This document shows positions 10,726 to 19,755 of a DNA stretch of 64,000 nt, one piece after another (position 1 is the first letter of the stretch; each line of letters opens with the position of its first letter). This DNA comes from Archivesica marissinica (taxonomy: Eukaryota > Mollusca > Bivalvia > Venerida > Vesicomyidae). Location of the stretch: NCBI GenBank assembly GCA_014843695.1, contig CM026394.1, positions 33,990,164-34,054,163 of the forward strand, in the 5' to 3' direction. The notes under the pieces were generated by a model. It was not told the origin of the DNA. It searched no databases and was given only the letters and a program-made list of their open reading frames with translations. The position numbers and the translations under genes were made by a program.

Positions 10726-11180
10726 ACGTAGTTTATTAGCCGAGCATACAAATTTAAAATGGCTAGCTACGCCCCAGATGTTGAATATGAATATTCGATT
10801 CATTGTTTGTTCATAAGCAACAAGCAGTGACATAGGATAAAACATTGTGGGATAAATTGTGAGGTACATGTATTTGTATGTAAAATGTCTTACTTCTCTC
10901 TCTCTTGTCATTTATTATATAAACTCTCAGTTATAATTCAGAAATGCTAAACAGAAATAAAAATGGCTTTACCAACTATAAATCTTTTGAATTAATTAGA
11001 TTTAAGTGACTGACAATTTGCAAAAACAAAGAAAAGATTTATTTAATTAATGGGAAAAATGCATTGTTTCACCATTTGTAGCTGCTCAATCATACAAACA
11101 TGCTGCTTTGTGAAGTTGTTTTATTCAGTTAATGTTGTGTAAGTTGATGGTTGCAATTGAAATACAGGATTTTTCACAGA
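10726..11180. other. unannotated intronic sequence
   Basis: No gene or repeat recognised. Confidence 0.45.
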
Positions 11181-11182
11181 CG

Positions 11183-11460
11183 GATCTGTAGTCCAGATGG
11201 TTAAAACGTTGGACTGGTAATCTAGGGATGGCAGGTTCAATCCTACCCCCTGTCTGACCCTAATAAAATTAACAGTCTTTCAAATGGGACTAACCGAGGT
11301 CTCGTGTCGGCGCTTTACACCGTGCACGTAAAAGAACCAGAGGAGACTCTGGAATGGGTCTCTGTCTGTATCAATGCACTATCCTCCAAAAATCTAAAAT
11401 GACTAATCTCTTCAGGAGGGCGTCGCTCATATGGGCAACCGGTAGCGCCGATAAATAATA
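11183..11460 (+). mobile_element. tRNA-derived SINE3, near full length
   Basis: The head CAGACGGATCTGTAGTCCAG to CCTACCCCCTGTCTG folds as a tRNA with a seven-pair acceptor stem (CAGACGG with CTGTCTG). It has A-box GTAGTCCAGATGG and B-box CAGGTTCAATCC. The body contains CTTTCAAATGGGACTAACCG, AGGTCTCGTGTCGGCGC and AGGAGACTCTGGAATGGG. The tail is GGTAGCGCCGATAAATAATA. Fragments of it occur at 5470-5525 and 49615-49683. Confidence 0.85.
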
Positions 11461-11514
11461 GTTCAGTTCATGGGTGCTTGCTTTCTTTTCTAAAACGAAA
11501 TTATGGGTACCATT

Positions 11515-11582
11515 TAACACATTTGATCTGGATCTATGTTGTTTGCAAGTGTGATTTTATTTACACAGCAGGCAAAGGGTTA
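11515..11582. mobile_element. element E fragment
   Basis: GATCTGGATCTATGTTGTTTGCAA, then TGTGATTTTATTTACACAGC and AAAGGGTTAA, match the right end of 15640-15810. Probably a MITE end. Confidence 0.6.
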
Positions 11583-11800
11583 ATAGACTAGAAATCCACA
11601 AATGTGTCCATCCTGCACCACTTCTCTGTAACCAATGTGTGGAATTTCATGAAACTTAAAATAGTGTGGTGGTGCAAAAGTCATGCACTTTTAGTCTTTA
11701 TTGACCCTTCGAGTAACACCAGAGTTATTGCCTCTGAATTGTCTGAAAATCCACAACAAATTTCATCCAGCTCCACATTGACAGGGATATCAGTGGGAAA
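11583..11800. other. unannotated intronic sequence
   Basis: No feature recognised. The open frame 11604-11834 has no family match. Confidence 0.4.
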
Positions 11801-12392
11801 CATCTGTCAGTTACTGCCCCTAAATACTCACTAGAAGTATGTATGTGGTCAGTTACTGCCCCTAAATACTCACTAGAAGTATGTATGTGGTCAGTTACTG
11901 CCCCTGAATACTCACTAGAAGTATGTATGTGGTCAGTTACTGCCCCTGAATACTCACTAGAAGTATGTATGTGGTCAGTTACTGCCCCTGAATACTCACT
12001 AGAAGTATGTATGTGGTCAGTTACTGCCCCTGAATACTCACTAGAAGTATGTATGTGGTCAGTTACTGCCCCTGAATACTCACTAGAAGTATGTATGTGG
12101 TCAGTTACTGCCCCTGAATACTCACTAGAAGTATGTATGTGGTCAGTTACTGCCCCTGAATACTCACTAGAAGTATGTATGTGGTCAGTTACTGCCCCTG
12201 AATACTCACTAGAAGTATGTATGTGGTCAGTTACTGCCCCTGAATACTCACTAGAAGTATGTATGTGGTCAGTTACTGCCCCTGAATACTCACTAGAAGT
12301 ATGTATGTGGTCAGTTACTGCCCCTGAATACTCACTAGAAGTATGTATGTTGTCAGTTACTGCCCCTGAATACTCTCTAAAAGTATGTATGT
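11801..12392. repeat. 42-bp minisatellite, about 14 copies, inside dispersed repeat I
   Basis: Unit GTATGTATGTGGTCAGTTACTG then CCCCTGAATACTCACTAGAA. The first two copies carry CCTAAATACT instead of CCTGAATACT. The unit length is a multiple of three, giving an artefactual 213-codon frame (11843-12484). A single-copy version exists at 6660-6690 in repeat I, so the array is an internal expansion of that element. Confidence 0.92.
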
Positions 12393-12600
12393 ACTCTTTT
12401 AGGGATTTCCTCTGTGTTTATCATTGTTTCCTTTGCACAACATGCTATCAATTATCATCCACTTTCTCATGTTATGATTATTAAATTAAAACAACAGTAA
12501 GAACGAAGGATTCCAACCGAAAGGACGGATAAACATTTCGGGATAAATCATACTTTTTCTGCCAAGGATTGTAATTAATAGAAAAGCCAGCTATGTCGCA
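12393..12600. repeat. dispersed repeat I, copy 2 right part
   Basis: TTTCCTTTGCACAACATGCT, ACAGTAAGAACGAAGGATTC and ACATTTCGGGATAAATCATA correspond to 6970-7230. Confidence 0.65.
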
Positions 12601-12614
12601 CATTAATTGAATTT

Positions 12615-12808
12615 TCTTGTTTCAAATTACACTAATCACTCAAGATCTCATTCGTAATTGCATCCATAGCCATGAGGGAGAGTGAAGAGGCAATGTGGAT
12701 GTAAGTGTTGTGCCCCAAGAACACCTTCCACTGACAAGTATCAAACTCACAACCTCTCAGCTACATGGCGGACACCTTAATTATCTAGTACACCACACAC
12801 GGGCTCCA
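12615..12808 (-). mobile_element. SINE2-like copy, reverse, diverged
   Basis: CACTCAAGATCTCATTCGTA, TGCATCCATAGCCATGAGGG and AGAGTGAAGAGGCAATGTGG match the SINE2 body in reverse. The far end, with CACACACGGGCTCC, is a decayed head. Confidence 0.7.
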
Positions 12809-12919
12809 ATCTGGGTTTTTGTCATTAACAGAGGTCATTTCAGACATAACTCTGCATGCTGTGTCAAATAAAGGCTATAATTAGTTCAAATAATTGTAGA
12901 AGCTGACATTATTCATTAA

Positions 12920-13545
12920 CCCATTCAACCCCAAGTAACTGACATGGACTGGTGCATTCAACCCCAAGTAACTGACATGGACTGGTGCATTCAACCCCAA
13001 GTAACTGACATGGACTGGTGCATTCAACCCCAAGTACTGACATGGACTGGTGCATTCAACCCCAAGTACCTGACATGGACTGGTGCATTCAACCCCAAGT
13101 AACTGACATGGACTGGTGCATTCAACCCCAAGTAACTGACATGGACTGGTGCATTCAACCCCAAGTAACTGACATGGGCTGGTGCATTCAACCCCAAGTA
13201 ACTGACATGGACTGGTGCATTCAACCCCAAGTAACTGACATGGACTGGTGCATTCAACCCCAAGTACCTGACATGGACTGGTGCATTCAACCCCAAGTAC
13301 CTGACATGGACTGGTGCATTCAACCCCAAGTACCTGACATGGACTGGTGCATTCAACCCCAAGTACCTGACATGGACTGGTGCATTCAACCCCAAGTACC
13401 TGACATGGACTGGTGCATTCAACCCCAAGTACCTGACATGGACTGGTGCATTCAACCCCAAGTAACTGACATGGGCTGGTGCATTCAACCCCAAGTAACT
13501 GACATGGACTGGTGCATTCAACCCCAAGTACCTGACATGGACTTG
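12920..13545. repeat. 33-bp minisatellite made from the MITE left end, about 18 copies
   Basis: Unit CATTCAACCCCAAGTAACTG then ACATGGACTGGTG. This is exactly the terminal sequence of the surrounding MITE. Two unit types alternate in blocks (AAGTAACTGAC and AAGTACCTGAC). Confidence 0.95.
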
Positions 13546-13750
13546 TGCATGATATTTTTAGACCAATAAATTAATAAGAAAATTACCTTTTGGACCAGTT
13601 CATTTATCAAAATGGGTAATTTTATCTAAAAATAGTAATAATTATTACCGGCAAAAAGTGCAGATCCTGATGAGACGGCTCATCATGAGCCGGCTCATCT
13701 GGATCTACACTTTTTGTAAGTCTATTGAGAGGTCTGTAGTGTTGAAAGGG
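12920..13750 (+). mobile_element. piggyBac-like MITE, copy 5, enlarged by internal repeats
   Basis: Flanked by TTAA (12916-12919 and 13751-13754). The right 200 bp are a normal MITE with hairpin (GGCTCATCATGAGCC). The left end has been expanded from about 35 bp to about 630 bp by the array described next. Confidence 0.9.
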
Positions 13751-13754
13751 TTAA

Positions 13755-13975
13755 TGTGTTCTTGTTGTTTGCAATTTAAAACTCTCGAAATTATATGACA
13801 TATTTGACTGTTATTTTCACCGCTAATGTTCAAACAATTAATTAACATAGATTCGGGAAATTTATGTGGAAAAAACAATATTTGACTGTCATAGGATTTG
13901 CCTTTAGAAGTTGCCAGTTTTTATAAAAGAGTGAGTAGGTTTTATTTAGTTTAAAACATTATTTATTTCAGTATT
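13755..13975. other. unannotated intronic sequence
   Basis: No feature recognised. Confidence 0.4.
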
Positions 13976-14062
13976 TTTACATGTAATCATGAAATGAACA
14001 TTTTACATGCCATATAATTTAACAGCAGTAGACTGAAAGGGATTAGAACGAAAGAAAACGTT
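13976..14062. mobile_element. hAT-like element fragment
   Basis: AACATTTTACATGCCATATAATTTAACAGCAGTAG region, then TGAAAGGGATTAGAACGAAA; corresponds to 19977-20040 inside the complete hAT-like element. No end is present. Confidence 0.6.
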
Positions 14063-14114
14063 TATTTCACAAACCACATCAATAATTTCATTCAACTATT
14101 TGTCCCATCGCATT

Positions 14115-14640
14115 GTTTCCGGTGCAGATTTGGCTAAGATGCCTCCGTATCTGAGTGGTTATGGTCGTTGACTTCAAATCACTGGCCCCCTCACTGAGGT
14201 CGGTTCTGGTGCAGATTTGGCTAAGATGCCTCCGTATCTGAGTGGTTATGGTCGTTGACTTCAAATCACTGGCCCCCTCACTGAGGTAGGTTCTGGTGCA
14301 GATTTGGCTAAGATGCCTCCGTATCTGAGTGGTTATGGTTGTTGACTTCAAATCACTGGCCCCCTCACTGAGGTAGGTTCTGGTGCAGATTTGGCTAAGA
14401 TGCCTCCGTATCTGAGTGGTTATGGTCGTTGACTTCAAATCACTGGCCCCCTCACTGAGGTAGGTTCTGGTGCAGATTTGGCTAAGAGGCCTCCGTATCC
14501 GAGTGGTTATGGTCGTTGACTTCAAATCACTGGCCCCCTCACTGAGGTAGGTTCTGGTGCAGATTTGGCTAAGAGGCCTCCGTATCCGAGTGGTTATGGT
14601 CGTTGACTTCAAATCACTGGCCCATTCACTGAGGTAGGTT
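14115..14640. repeat. 87-bp array of a SINE4 head, 6 copies
   Basis: Each unit carries CTCCGTATCTGAGTGGTTATGG (pol III A-box-like), CGTTGACTTCAAATCACTGG and CCCCCTCACTGAGGTAGGTT, then CTGGTGCAGATTTGGCTAAG. Only the last unit continues into GGTTCGAATCAGGGG (B box) and the SINE body. The A-box part is thus amplified without the B box. Confidence 0.9.
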
Positions 14641-14810
14641 CGAATCAGGGGGGTTGAAGCTATCTAGCTGACTTGCGGTAGGTCAGTGGTTCAACCTGGT
14701 TGCCCGTCCGTGCTTGAAATACTGCTTGGAGGGACACCCAGGGTCTTCCACCATTATAGTCGGGAGAGTCACTGTATCACCTAAACTGTTGGTGGACTTT
14801 AAACCCCCCA
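14641..14810 (+). mobile_element. SINE4 body
   Basis: GAAGCTATCTAGCTGACTTG, CCGTCCGTGCTTGAAATACT, GGGAGAGTCACTGTATCACC and TGTTGGTGGACTTTAAACCC align with 48780-48948. It ends in an A-rich run. Confidence 0.85.
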
Positions 14811-15135
14811 AAAAAAACATTTTTAGTTAAAGTGAAAAAGATACCGTATGTGACTTTTACTGGGGGTAAAAAAACATCTAATTTAATACTATAAATACTA
14901 TAAATACATAATATAACAATTAATTAGTTTGTTATTTGAATTGTGTTCTTTATTCTAGGGGCAGTAATCAGAATGTAGCATTAACTCACCTAAAACTCAC
15001 CTAAATCTCATCTAAACTCACCTAAATCTCATCTAATCTCGCCTAAAACTAACTTTGAAAGACTTGTTTCACTTTCTAACACTTGTACAAGATTACTAAT
15101 CAACTTGTATCCAGCAAATAAGCAATATTTTTAGT
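14811..15135. other. AT-rich intronic sequence with a short tandem
   Basis: Bases 14983-15055 hold six or more copies of a ten- or eleven-base unit (CACCTAAAACT / CATCTAAACT). Nothing else recognised. Confidence 0.6.
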
Positions 15136-15139
15136 TTAA

Positions 15140-15372
15140 CCCATTCCACACCAAGTAACTGACATGAACTGGTCCATGATATTCTTAGACCAATATATTA
15201 ATAAGAAAATTACATTTGGACCAGTTCATTTATCAAAATGGGTAATTTTGTTTAAAAATAGTAATATTACTGGCAAAATGTGCAGATCCTGATGAGACGG
15301 CTCGTCACGAGCCGTCTCATCTGGATCTACACTTTTTGTAAGTCTATTTAAATGCCTGTTGTGTTGAAAGGG
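15140..15372 (+). mobile_element. piggyBac-like MITE, copy 6
   Basis: 233 bp, flanked by TTAA (15136-15139 and 15373-15376). Ends CCCATTCCACACCA and, inverted, CCCTTTCAACACAAC. Hairpin CGGCTCGTCACGAGCCG. Confidence 0.93.
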
Positions 15373-15589
15373 TTAAAAAAGTTAAGGTTATCTCCCCCAG
15401 AGAGGGCTGAGACATATTGATTTTGTACTTTTTATGCGTCTGTCCGCACCCATAAAATGCTACGTGCGTATCTAGTAGCTAGGAGAACAATAGGTTTACT
15501 GTCTAGTGGACTATGACTAGAGGTTATGTCGCTATAAATTCCTTGTTGCTAATGAGACCAATGGAACAGCCACTTCAGTACACAATATT

Positions 15590-15812
15590 CGGTACATCCG
15601 TCTATCTGTTGCACGCTAGTGGCAGATAAAATCAGTTTTGATAACATGCCGTCTGATCAGGCTCTATGCTGTTTGCTATTAAGATAATGGAGCTAAAACG
15701 CTTGGCTGAATAGCAAACAACATAGAACCTGATATGCCGCAGCTGATCTGGATCTATGTTGTTTGCAAATGTGATTTTTTTTTATTTACTCAGCAGACAA
15801 AGGGTTAATTGT
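15590..15812. mobile_element. element E, long copy
   Basis: Contains two inverted-looking segments, GCCGTCTGATCAGGCTCTATGCTGTTTGC and GCAAACAACATAGAACCTGA, then GATCTGGATCTATGTTGTTTGC, ending AAAGGGTTAA. The right end recurs at 11515-11582. Probably a hairpin MITE whose ends are not resolved. Confidence 0.55.
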
Positions 15813-15845
15813 CAATGTTGTCGCTGAACCAACATTCATACTTAA

Positions 15846-16078
15846 CCCATTCAACACCAAGTAACTAACATGGACTGGTGCATCATATTTTTAGACCAAT
15901 AAATTAATAAGACAATTACATTTGGACCAGTTCATTTATCAAAATGGGTAATTATGTCTAAAAATAGTCATATCACTGGCAAAAAGTGCAGATCCTGATG
16001 AGACGGCTCGTCACGAGCCGGCTCATCTGGATCTACACTTTTTGTAAGCCTATTTAGAGGTCTGTGGTGTTGAAAGGG
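15846..16078 (+). mobile_element. piggyBac-like MITE, copy 7
   Basis: 233 bp. TTAA at the left (15842-15845) and TTAT at the right (mutated). Hairpin CGGCTCGTCACGAGCCGGC. Confidence 0.92.
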
Positions 16079-16276
16079 TTATGGCCAGAATCTCATGTAG
16101 TCTCAGTAATATAAATGGAGATGAGAATGGATCATTATATGGTCTGATTGTCCACTGATTGAATTTGCTAAATTGCTGTCGTATGTACACGGCTCATCCT
16201 GGGTCATTAATTTTGGGAGAAGTGAGAAAGCGGTCGATTGCGTCCTTAAATGGTATTATTTAATAAATTTCAACAA

Positions 16277-16420
16277 AAGTAGGATTTTCAGATACATGTA
16301 TGCACGTGACAGAAGTAGGATTTTCAGATACATGTATGCACGTGACAGAAGTAGGATTTTCAGATACATGTACGCACGTGACAGAAGTAGGATTTTCAGA
16401 TACATGTACGCACGTGACAG
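16277..16420. repeat. 36-bp minisatellite, 4 copies
   Basis: Unit AGTAGGATTTTCAGATACAT then GTATGCACGTGACAGA. Two units have GTACGCACGTG. It lies inside the left arm of element D. Confidence 0.93.
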
Positions 16421-16479
16421 TAGGACCATTATCTGCAACATTTGACTAGAAGACGTGCTTTACAATGGCCACCAGTATA

Positions 16480-16656
16480 CAGTCAAACCTGTGTTAGTGG
16501 TCACCACCATTAAGCAGCCAACCTGTGTTAAGCAGCCAGTTTCAAGATTCCCTATATGTTGTTTACTATACATTTGACCTCTATTAAGCAGCCACCTGTG
16601 CTAAGCAGTCACTTTCTCTGACTCCATTGGCTGGCTGCTTAAGACAGGTTTGACTG
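16480..16656 (+). mobile_element. pogo/Tc1-like MITE (element C), intact
   Basis: 177 bp, ends CAGTCAAACCTGT and ACAGGTTTGACTG, flanked by TA. The internal part is a partial palindrome (AAGCAGCCAACCTG and TTGGCTGGCTGCTTAAGAC). A TA target and CAGT-type ends are typical of the Tc1/mariner/pogo group. Not coding. Confidence 0.9.
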
Positions 16657-16870
16657 TAGTTTAATGTACTAAATTTTGTATGAAAATTGTAAAAGAGTTT
16701 TAAAAATTGTTTACACTGGCTATTGTAAAGCACGTCTTCTATTCAATAATCATATGTGTGTGTTTTACGTTTATTTAACCATATTATGTTGAAATTTATT
16801 AAATAATACCATTAGATCAAGCAAGGTTCGCTTTCTCACTTCTCCCATAAATTTGTGTCTAGCTTGAGCC

Positions 16871-17097
16871 CTTATAATTGTATATTAGTCTTACCAACAT
16901 CTCTATTTTGGGAAATGGATAAACACCTTTATGTTAAACCATAAAGTTCACTCATTTCATAATTATTATGTCTCTCTATTGTCTTGTAGATAGATTAACC
17001 TGTTGTGCAGCTCTGGATAAATGTTAACTATTCATTACAACATTTGAATGTAAATGAGAACTGTTTTTATATGTATAATAAATGTATTGTTTTACAG
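16871..17097. other. end of the intron upstream of exon 17098
   Basis: AT-rich, ending in the acceptor TTGTTTTACAG. Nothing else recognised. Confidence 0.6.
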
Positions 17098-17148
17098 ACC
17101 AAAAATTTGTTGTGGAATGGCGCGACGTCCATCTACAGGACCAAAATG
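17098..17148 (+). CDS. plxdc: PLXDC-like microexon (51 nt)
   Basis: Between TTTTACAG and GTAGGT, phase 1 at both ends. It encodes the second and third bases of a D codon, then QKFVVEWRDVHLQDQN, and the first base of G. VEWRDVHLQD is the family motif (VQWDHVHLQD in vertebrates) in the extracellular region. An alternative donor (GTACTG at 17164) would extend the frame with GRFTQ but would not keep the phase needed for the next exon, so the 17148 end is preferred. Confidence 0.93.
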
Positions 17149-17498
17149 GTAGGTTCACTCAAGGTACTGTCTCTTATTCCACTCTTCTTTCATTAACCCG
17201 TTTTATTTTTTATTTTTATTTTTTTTTAATTATTAAAAGATATAGTATTGTCATTAAAGCGGCATTACATCGGTGAAAATGCACATTATTGCCTCAAAGT
17301 GGCTTCCCATCTTATAATAACGTGAGTGCCAAATAACAAAAACAATATTTTTATTTATGTTTAAAACTGTTAAATGTCCATAATTCATTTTTAGAAAATA
17401 AAGCACTCTGACATTGCAAATTTCTTCAACTTTCACTGGCCAAACATGCAATTTATACATGGTCTGGTGTCCATTTTATCAACCTGTCTTTAGTGGAA
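17149..17498. other. start of the intron after exon 17098
   Basis: Contains a T-rich run (17200-17230). No repeat or RNA recognised. Confidence 0.5.
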
Positions 17499-17860
17499 GT
17501 CGTGATAGCGCAGTGGATGCGCGTTCGCTTCAGGTGCGAAAGGTCCTGAGTTCGAGCCCCACTGGAGCCGTTACGATTGTGCCCTTAGGCAAGGCATTTA
17601 AATTCCACGTTTCCTCTTCTCTCTCCCTCGTGGCGATGGATTCCATCAGGAATGAGGTCTCGAGAGTGATTTATATAAGTTGAAATAACTTGTTTCGCAA
17701 TCGATCTAAAATAAATTTGTATAAACTAACCTGTCTTTAGGAGAGAAACTATATAAGCTCTTCTTCCGTTTTAATCCTTTCCTATATACTTACTTCTTTG
17801 ATTTTGTGTATTGGATTTGTGAATGTATATAGTGGAATAAATATGTTTAAACCAACCCAA
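17499..17860 (+). mobile_element. tRNA-derived SINE2, longest copy
   Basis: Head GTCGTGATAGCGCAGTGGAT with A box, then CGTTCGCTTCAGGTGCGAAA, and B box GAGTTCGAGCCCC. The body has AGGCAAGGCATTTAAATTCC, CTTCTCTCTCCCTCGTGGCG, ATGGATTCCATCAGGAATGA, GGTCTCGAGAGTGATT and AATAAATTTGTATAAACT (to 17728). The stretch to about 17856 ends GAATAAATATGTTTAAACC. Shorter copies end at the earlier point, so the last 130 bp may be separate. Confidence 0.85.
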
Positions 17861-18152
17861 CCCGTCTTACATGCACATGCATGCTAACCCACACATTTCA
17901 AGACCAAAGTATGGGGTCATCTTATAGGCAAGATCGTCTTATAGGCAAGTATGGACGTTACATACATAATCATGACTAAGCAAATAAAACAGGTTCCAAC
18001 AGCCATTAGTAAACTGCCCCCCAAGAAGAATGTATAGGCGAGAGATGAGGCAGTGTGCAATTTAAGCATACATTTTAAGAAAAACATGATTTTTTACTAA
18101 CTCATACTACCATTTTGTTATTTTCGTACACCTTTGTCATCATGAAATGGAA
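17861..18152. other. unannotated intronic sequence
   Basis: A short duplicated segment ATCTTATAGGCAAG occurs at about 17920 and 17937. Otherwise nothing recognised. Confidence 0.45.
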
Positions 18153-18154
18153 TA

Positions 18155-18332
18155 CAGTCAAACCTGTGTTAGCGGTCACCTCTATTAAGCAGCCAACCTG
18201 CATTAAGCAGCCAGTTTCCAGATTCCCAATATGTTGTTTCATTATGTATTTGACCTCTATTAAGCAGCCACCTGTGTTAAACAGCCACTTTCTGTTATTC
18301 CCTTGGCTGGCTGCTTAACACAGGTTTGACTG
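18155..18332 (+). mobile_element. pogo/Tc1-like MITE (element C), intact copy 2
   Basis: 178 bp, flanked by TA. CAGTCAAACCTGTGTTAGCG at the left and CAGGTTTGACTG at the right. Confidence 0.92.
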
Positions 18333-18652
18333 TATTTATATTCATGGTATTCAAACCATTTTGTAATTTTCTGTTTTTACGGTAGTTTTATTCGGACTGA
18401 AAACGTTGCGTTTTGTTTGATTTACTTTTGGACAGATGAAACAATCAATACATGATTTTATGGTGATAACTTTATGTGTATGTTAACTTTTTTAGAAAAT
18501 GTGATTAATATGACTTTAACCTTTAACACGCTGTAGGCGAAATCAGCAGATAAGAAATGTTTCATATTTTTCTTATTTACATTGTACATACGTAGTAGGG
18601 CTTGACATTTCATTCAAATCGTCGCAATTCGACAAATGATTTAATCAGGGTT
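18333..18652. other. unannotated intronic sequence
   Basis: AT-rich; no feature recognised. Confidence 0.45.
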
Positions 18653-18889
18653 AATGTATAGCACCAAGTAACTGACATGGACTGGTGCAGGATATTTTTA
18701 GACCAATAAATTAATAAGAAAATTACATTTGAACCAGTTCATTTATTAAAATGGGTAATGTTGTCTAAAAATAGTAATATTACTGGCAAAAAGTGCAGAT
18801 CCTGATGAGACGGCTCATAATGAGCCGGCTCATCTGGATCTACACTTTTTGTAAGCCTATTTAGAGGTCTGTAGATTTGAAAGTGTTAT
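18653..18889 (+). mobile_element. piggyBac-like MITE, copy 8, decayed ends
   Basis: Body intact from CACCAAGTAACTGACATGGA through the hairpin GGCTCATAATGAGCC to GTAAGCCTATTTAGAGGTCT. Both terminal CCC/GGG motifs are mutated. Confidence 0.85.
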
Positions 18890-18950
18890 GAAATTTCATC
18901 AGAATTATGTCATAGTGATACAATTCTATTAATTTCCATGACATATTTCC

Positions 18951-19048
18951 AGTCTTCAGTTACAAATAAGAACAATTAATGAACTGTCAACTGTTACAAT
19001 TATTTGAACTATTTATAGCCTTTATTTTACCCAGCATGCAAAGAGTTA
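18951..19048. repeat. dispersed repeat G, copy 3
   Basis: CAGTTACAAATAAGAACAAT, AATTATTTGAACTATTTATAG and CCTTTATTTTACCCAGCATG. Confidence 0.65.
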
Positions 19049-19112
19049 AATACTGTTTAAAGTAGTTGAAACTCATTCATATTGTAATAGAATAATATTC
19101 TCTGAATTTCAG

Positions 19113-19180
19113 GTACGGAATCATTCCGCTTTCAAGTGATTCTACACGTGAATGGTTCGATCACATTTGTTTACAAGCAG
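19113..19180 (+). CDS. plxdc: PLXDC-like exon whose 3' end seeds a tandem array
   Basis: 68 nt between TGAATTTCAG and GTAAAT. It begins in phase 1 and ends on a codon boundary. It encodes TESFRFQVILHVNGSITFVYKQ; in vertebrate PLXDC the matching segment is a beta-rich stretch ending GRIIFGYKE, so the end of this exon is ancestral coding sequence. Its last 21 nt and the donor are the first unit of the 27-bp array that follows. Donors at 19181, 19208 and 19235 (all ACAG or GCAG followed by GTAAAT) are in the same frame. The second and third would add one or two copies of VNFTFVYKQ. The next unit brings a TAA at 19247. Confidence 0.92.
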
Positions 19181-19725
19181 GTAAATTTTACATTTGTTTA
19201 CAAACAGGTAAATTTTACATTTGTTTACAAACAGGTAAATTTTACATAAAATGTTTACAAACAGGTAAATTTTACATAAAATGTTTACAAACAAGGTCAA
19301 TTTTACATTTGTTTACAAACAGGTAAATTTTACATTTGTTTACACACAGGTAAATTTTACATTTGTTTACAAACAGGTAAATTTTACATTTGTTTACAAA
19401 CTTTTACAAGCAGGTAAATTTCACATTTATTTACAAAAAATTTACAATCGAGTAAATTTCACATTTGTTTGCCATCAGATAAATTTCACATAAAATGTTT
19501 ACAAACAGATAAATTTTACATTTGTTTACAAACAGGTAAATTTTACATTTGTTTACAAACTTTTACAAGCAGGTAAATTTCACATTTGTTTACAAAAAAT
19601 TTACAATCGAGTAAATTTCACATTTGTTTGCCATCAGATAAATTTCACATAAAATGTTTACAAACATTTTAAATTTCACATTTGTTTACAAATATGTAAC
19701 TTTCACATTTGTGTGCAAACGTGTG
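19160..19725. repeat. 27-bp array copied from an exon end and splice donor
   Basis: Unit ACATTTGTTTACAAACAG then GTAAATTTT, about 20 units. Variants include ACATAAAATGTTTACAAACAG and a longer compound unit with TTTACAAGCAGGTAAATTTC and TTTACAATCGAGTAAATTTC that is itself duplicated (19404-19510 and 19563-19670). Almost every unit carries an AG-GTAAAT donor-like site. Confidence 0.94.
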
Positions 19726-19755
19726 TACATTAGTAATTGTTTTATCAATTGATAC

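Larger units (their letters stand above)
16195..16870. mobile_element. element D arranged as a long inverted repeat, with an insertion and an internal array
   Basis: The left half (GGGAGAAGTGAGAAAGCG, AATGGTATTATTTAATAAATTTCAAC, AGAAGACGTGCTTTACAATGGCCA) is the reverse complement of the right half (16718-16860: GGCTATTGTAAAGCACGTCTTCT, AAATTTATTAAATAATACCATT, CGCTTTCTCACTTCTCCC). A pogo-like MITE (16480-16656) sits in the middle. A four-copy array fills part of the left half. Confidence 0.8.

Noticed and set aside
11183..11262. tRNA gene (threonine-like, good acceptor stem)
   Set aside because: Continues into a SINE body and recurs in fragments; a SINE head rather than a tRNA gene.
11843..12484. 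213-codon frame of 14-residue repeats
   Set aside because: Comes from a 42-bp array inside a dispersed repeat; no splice or family support.
17149..17164. Alternative donor GTACTG extending the microexon by GRFTQ
   Set aside because: Would break the phase with exon 19113 and duplicate the G-x-F segment supplied by that exon.
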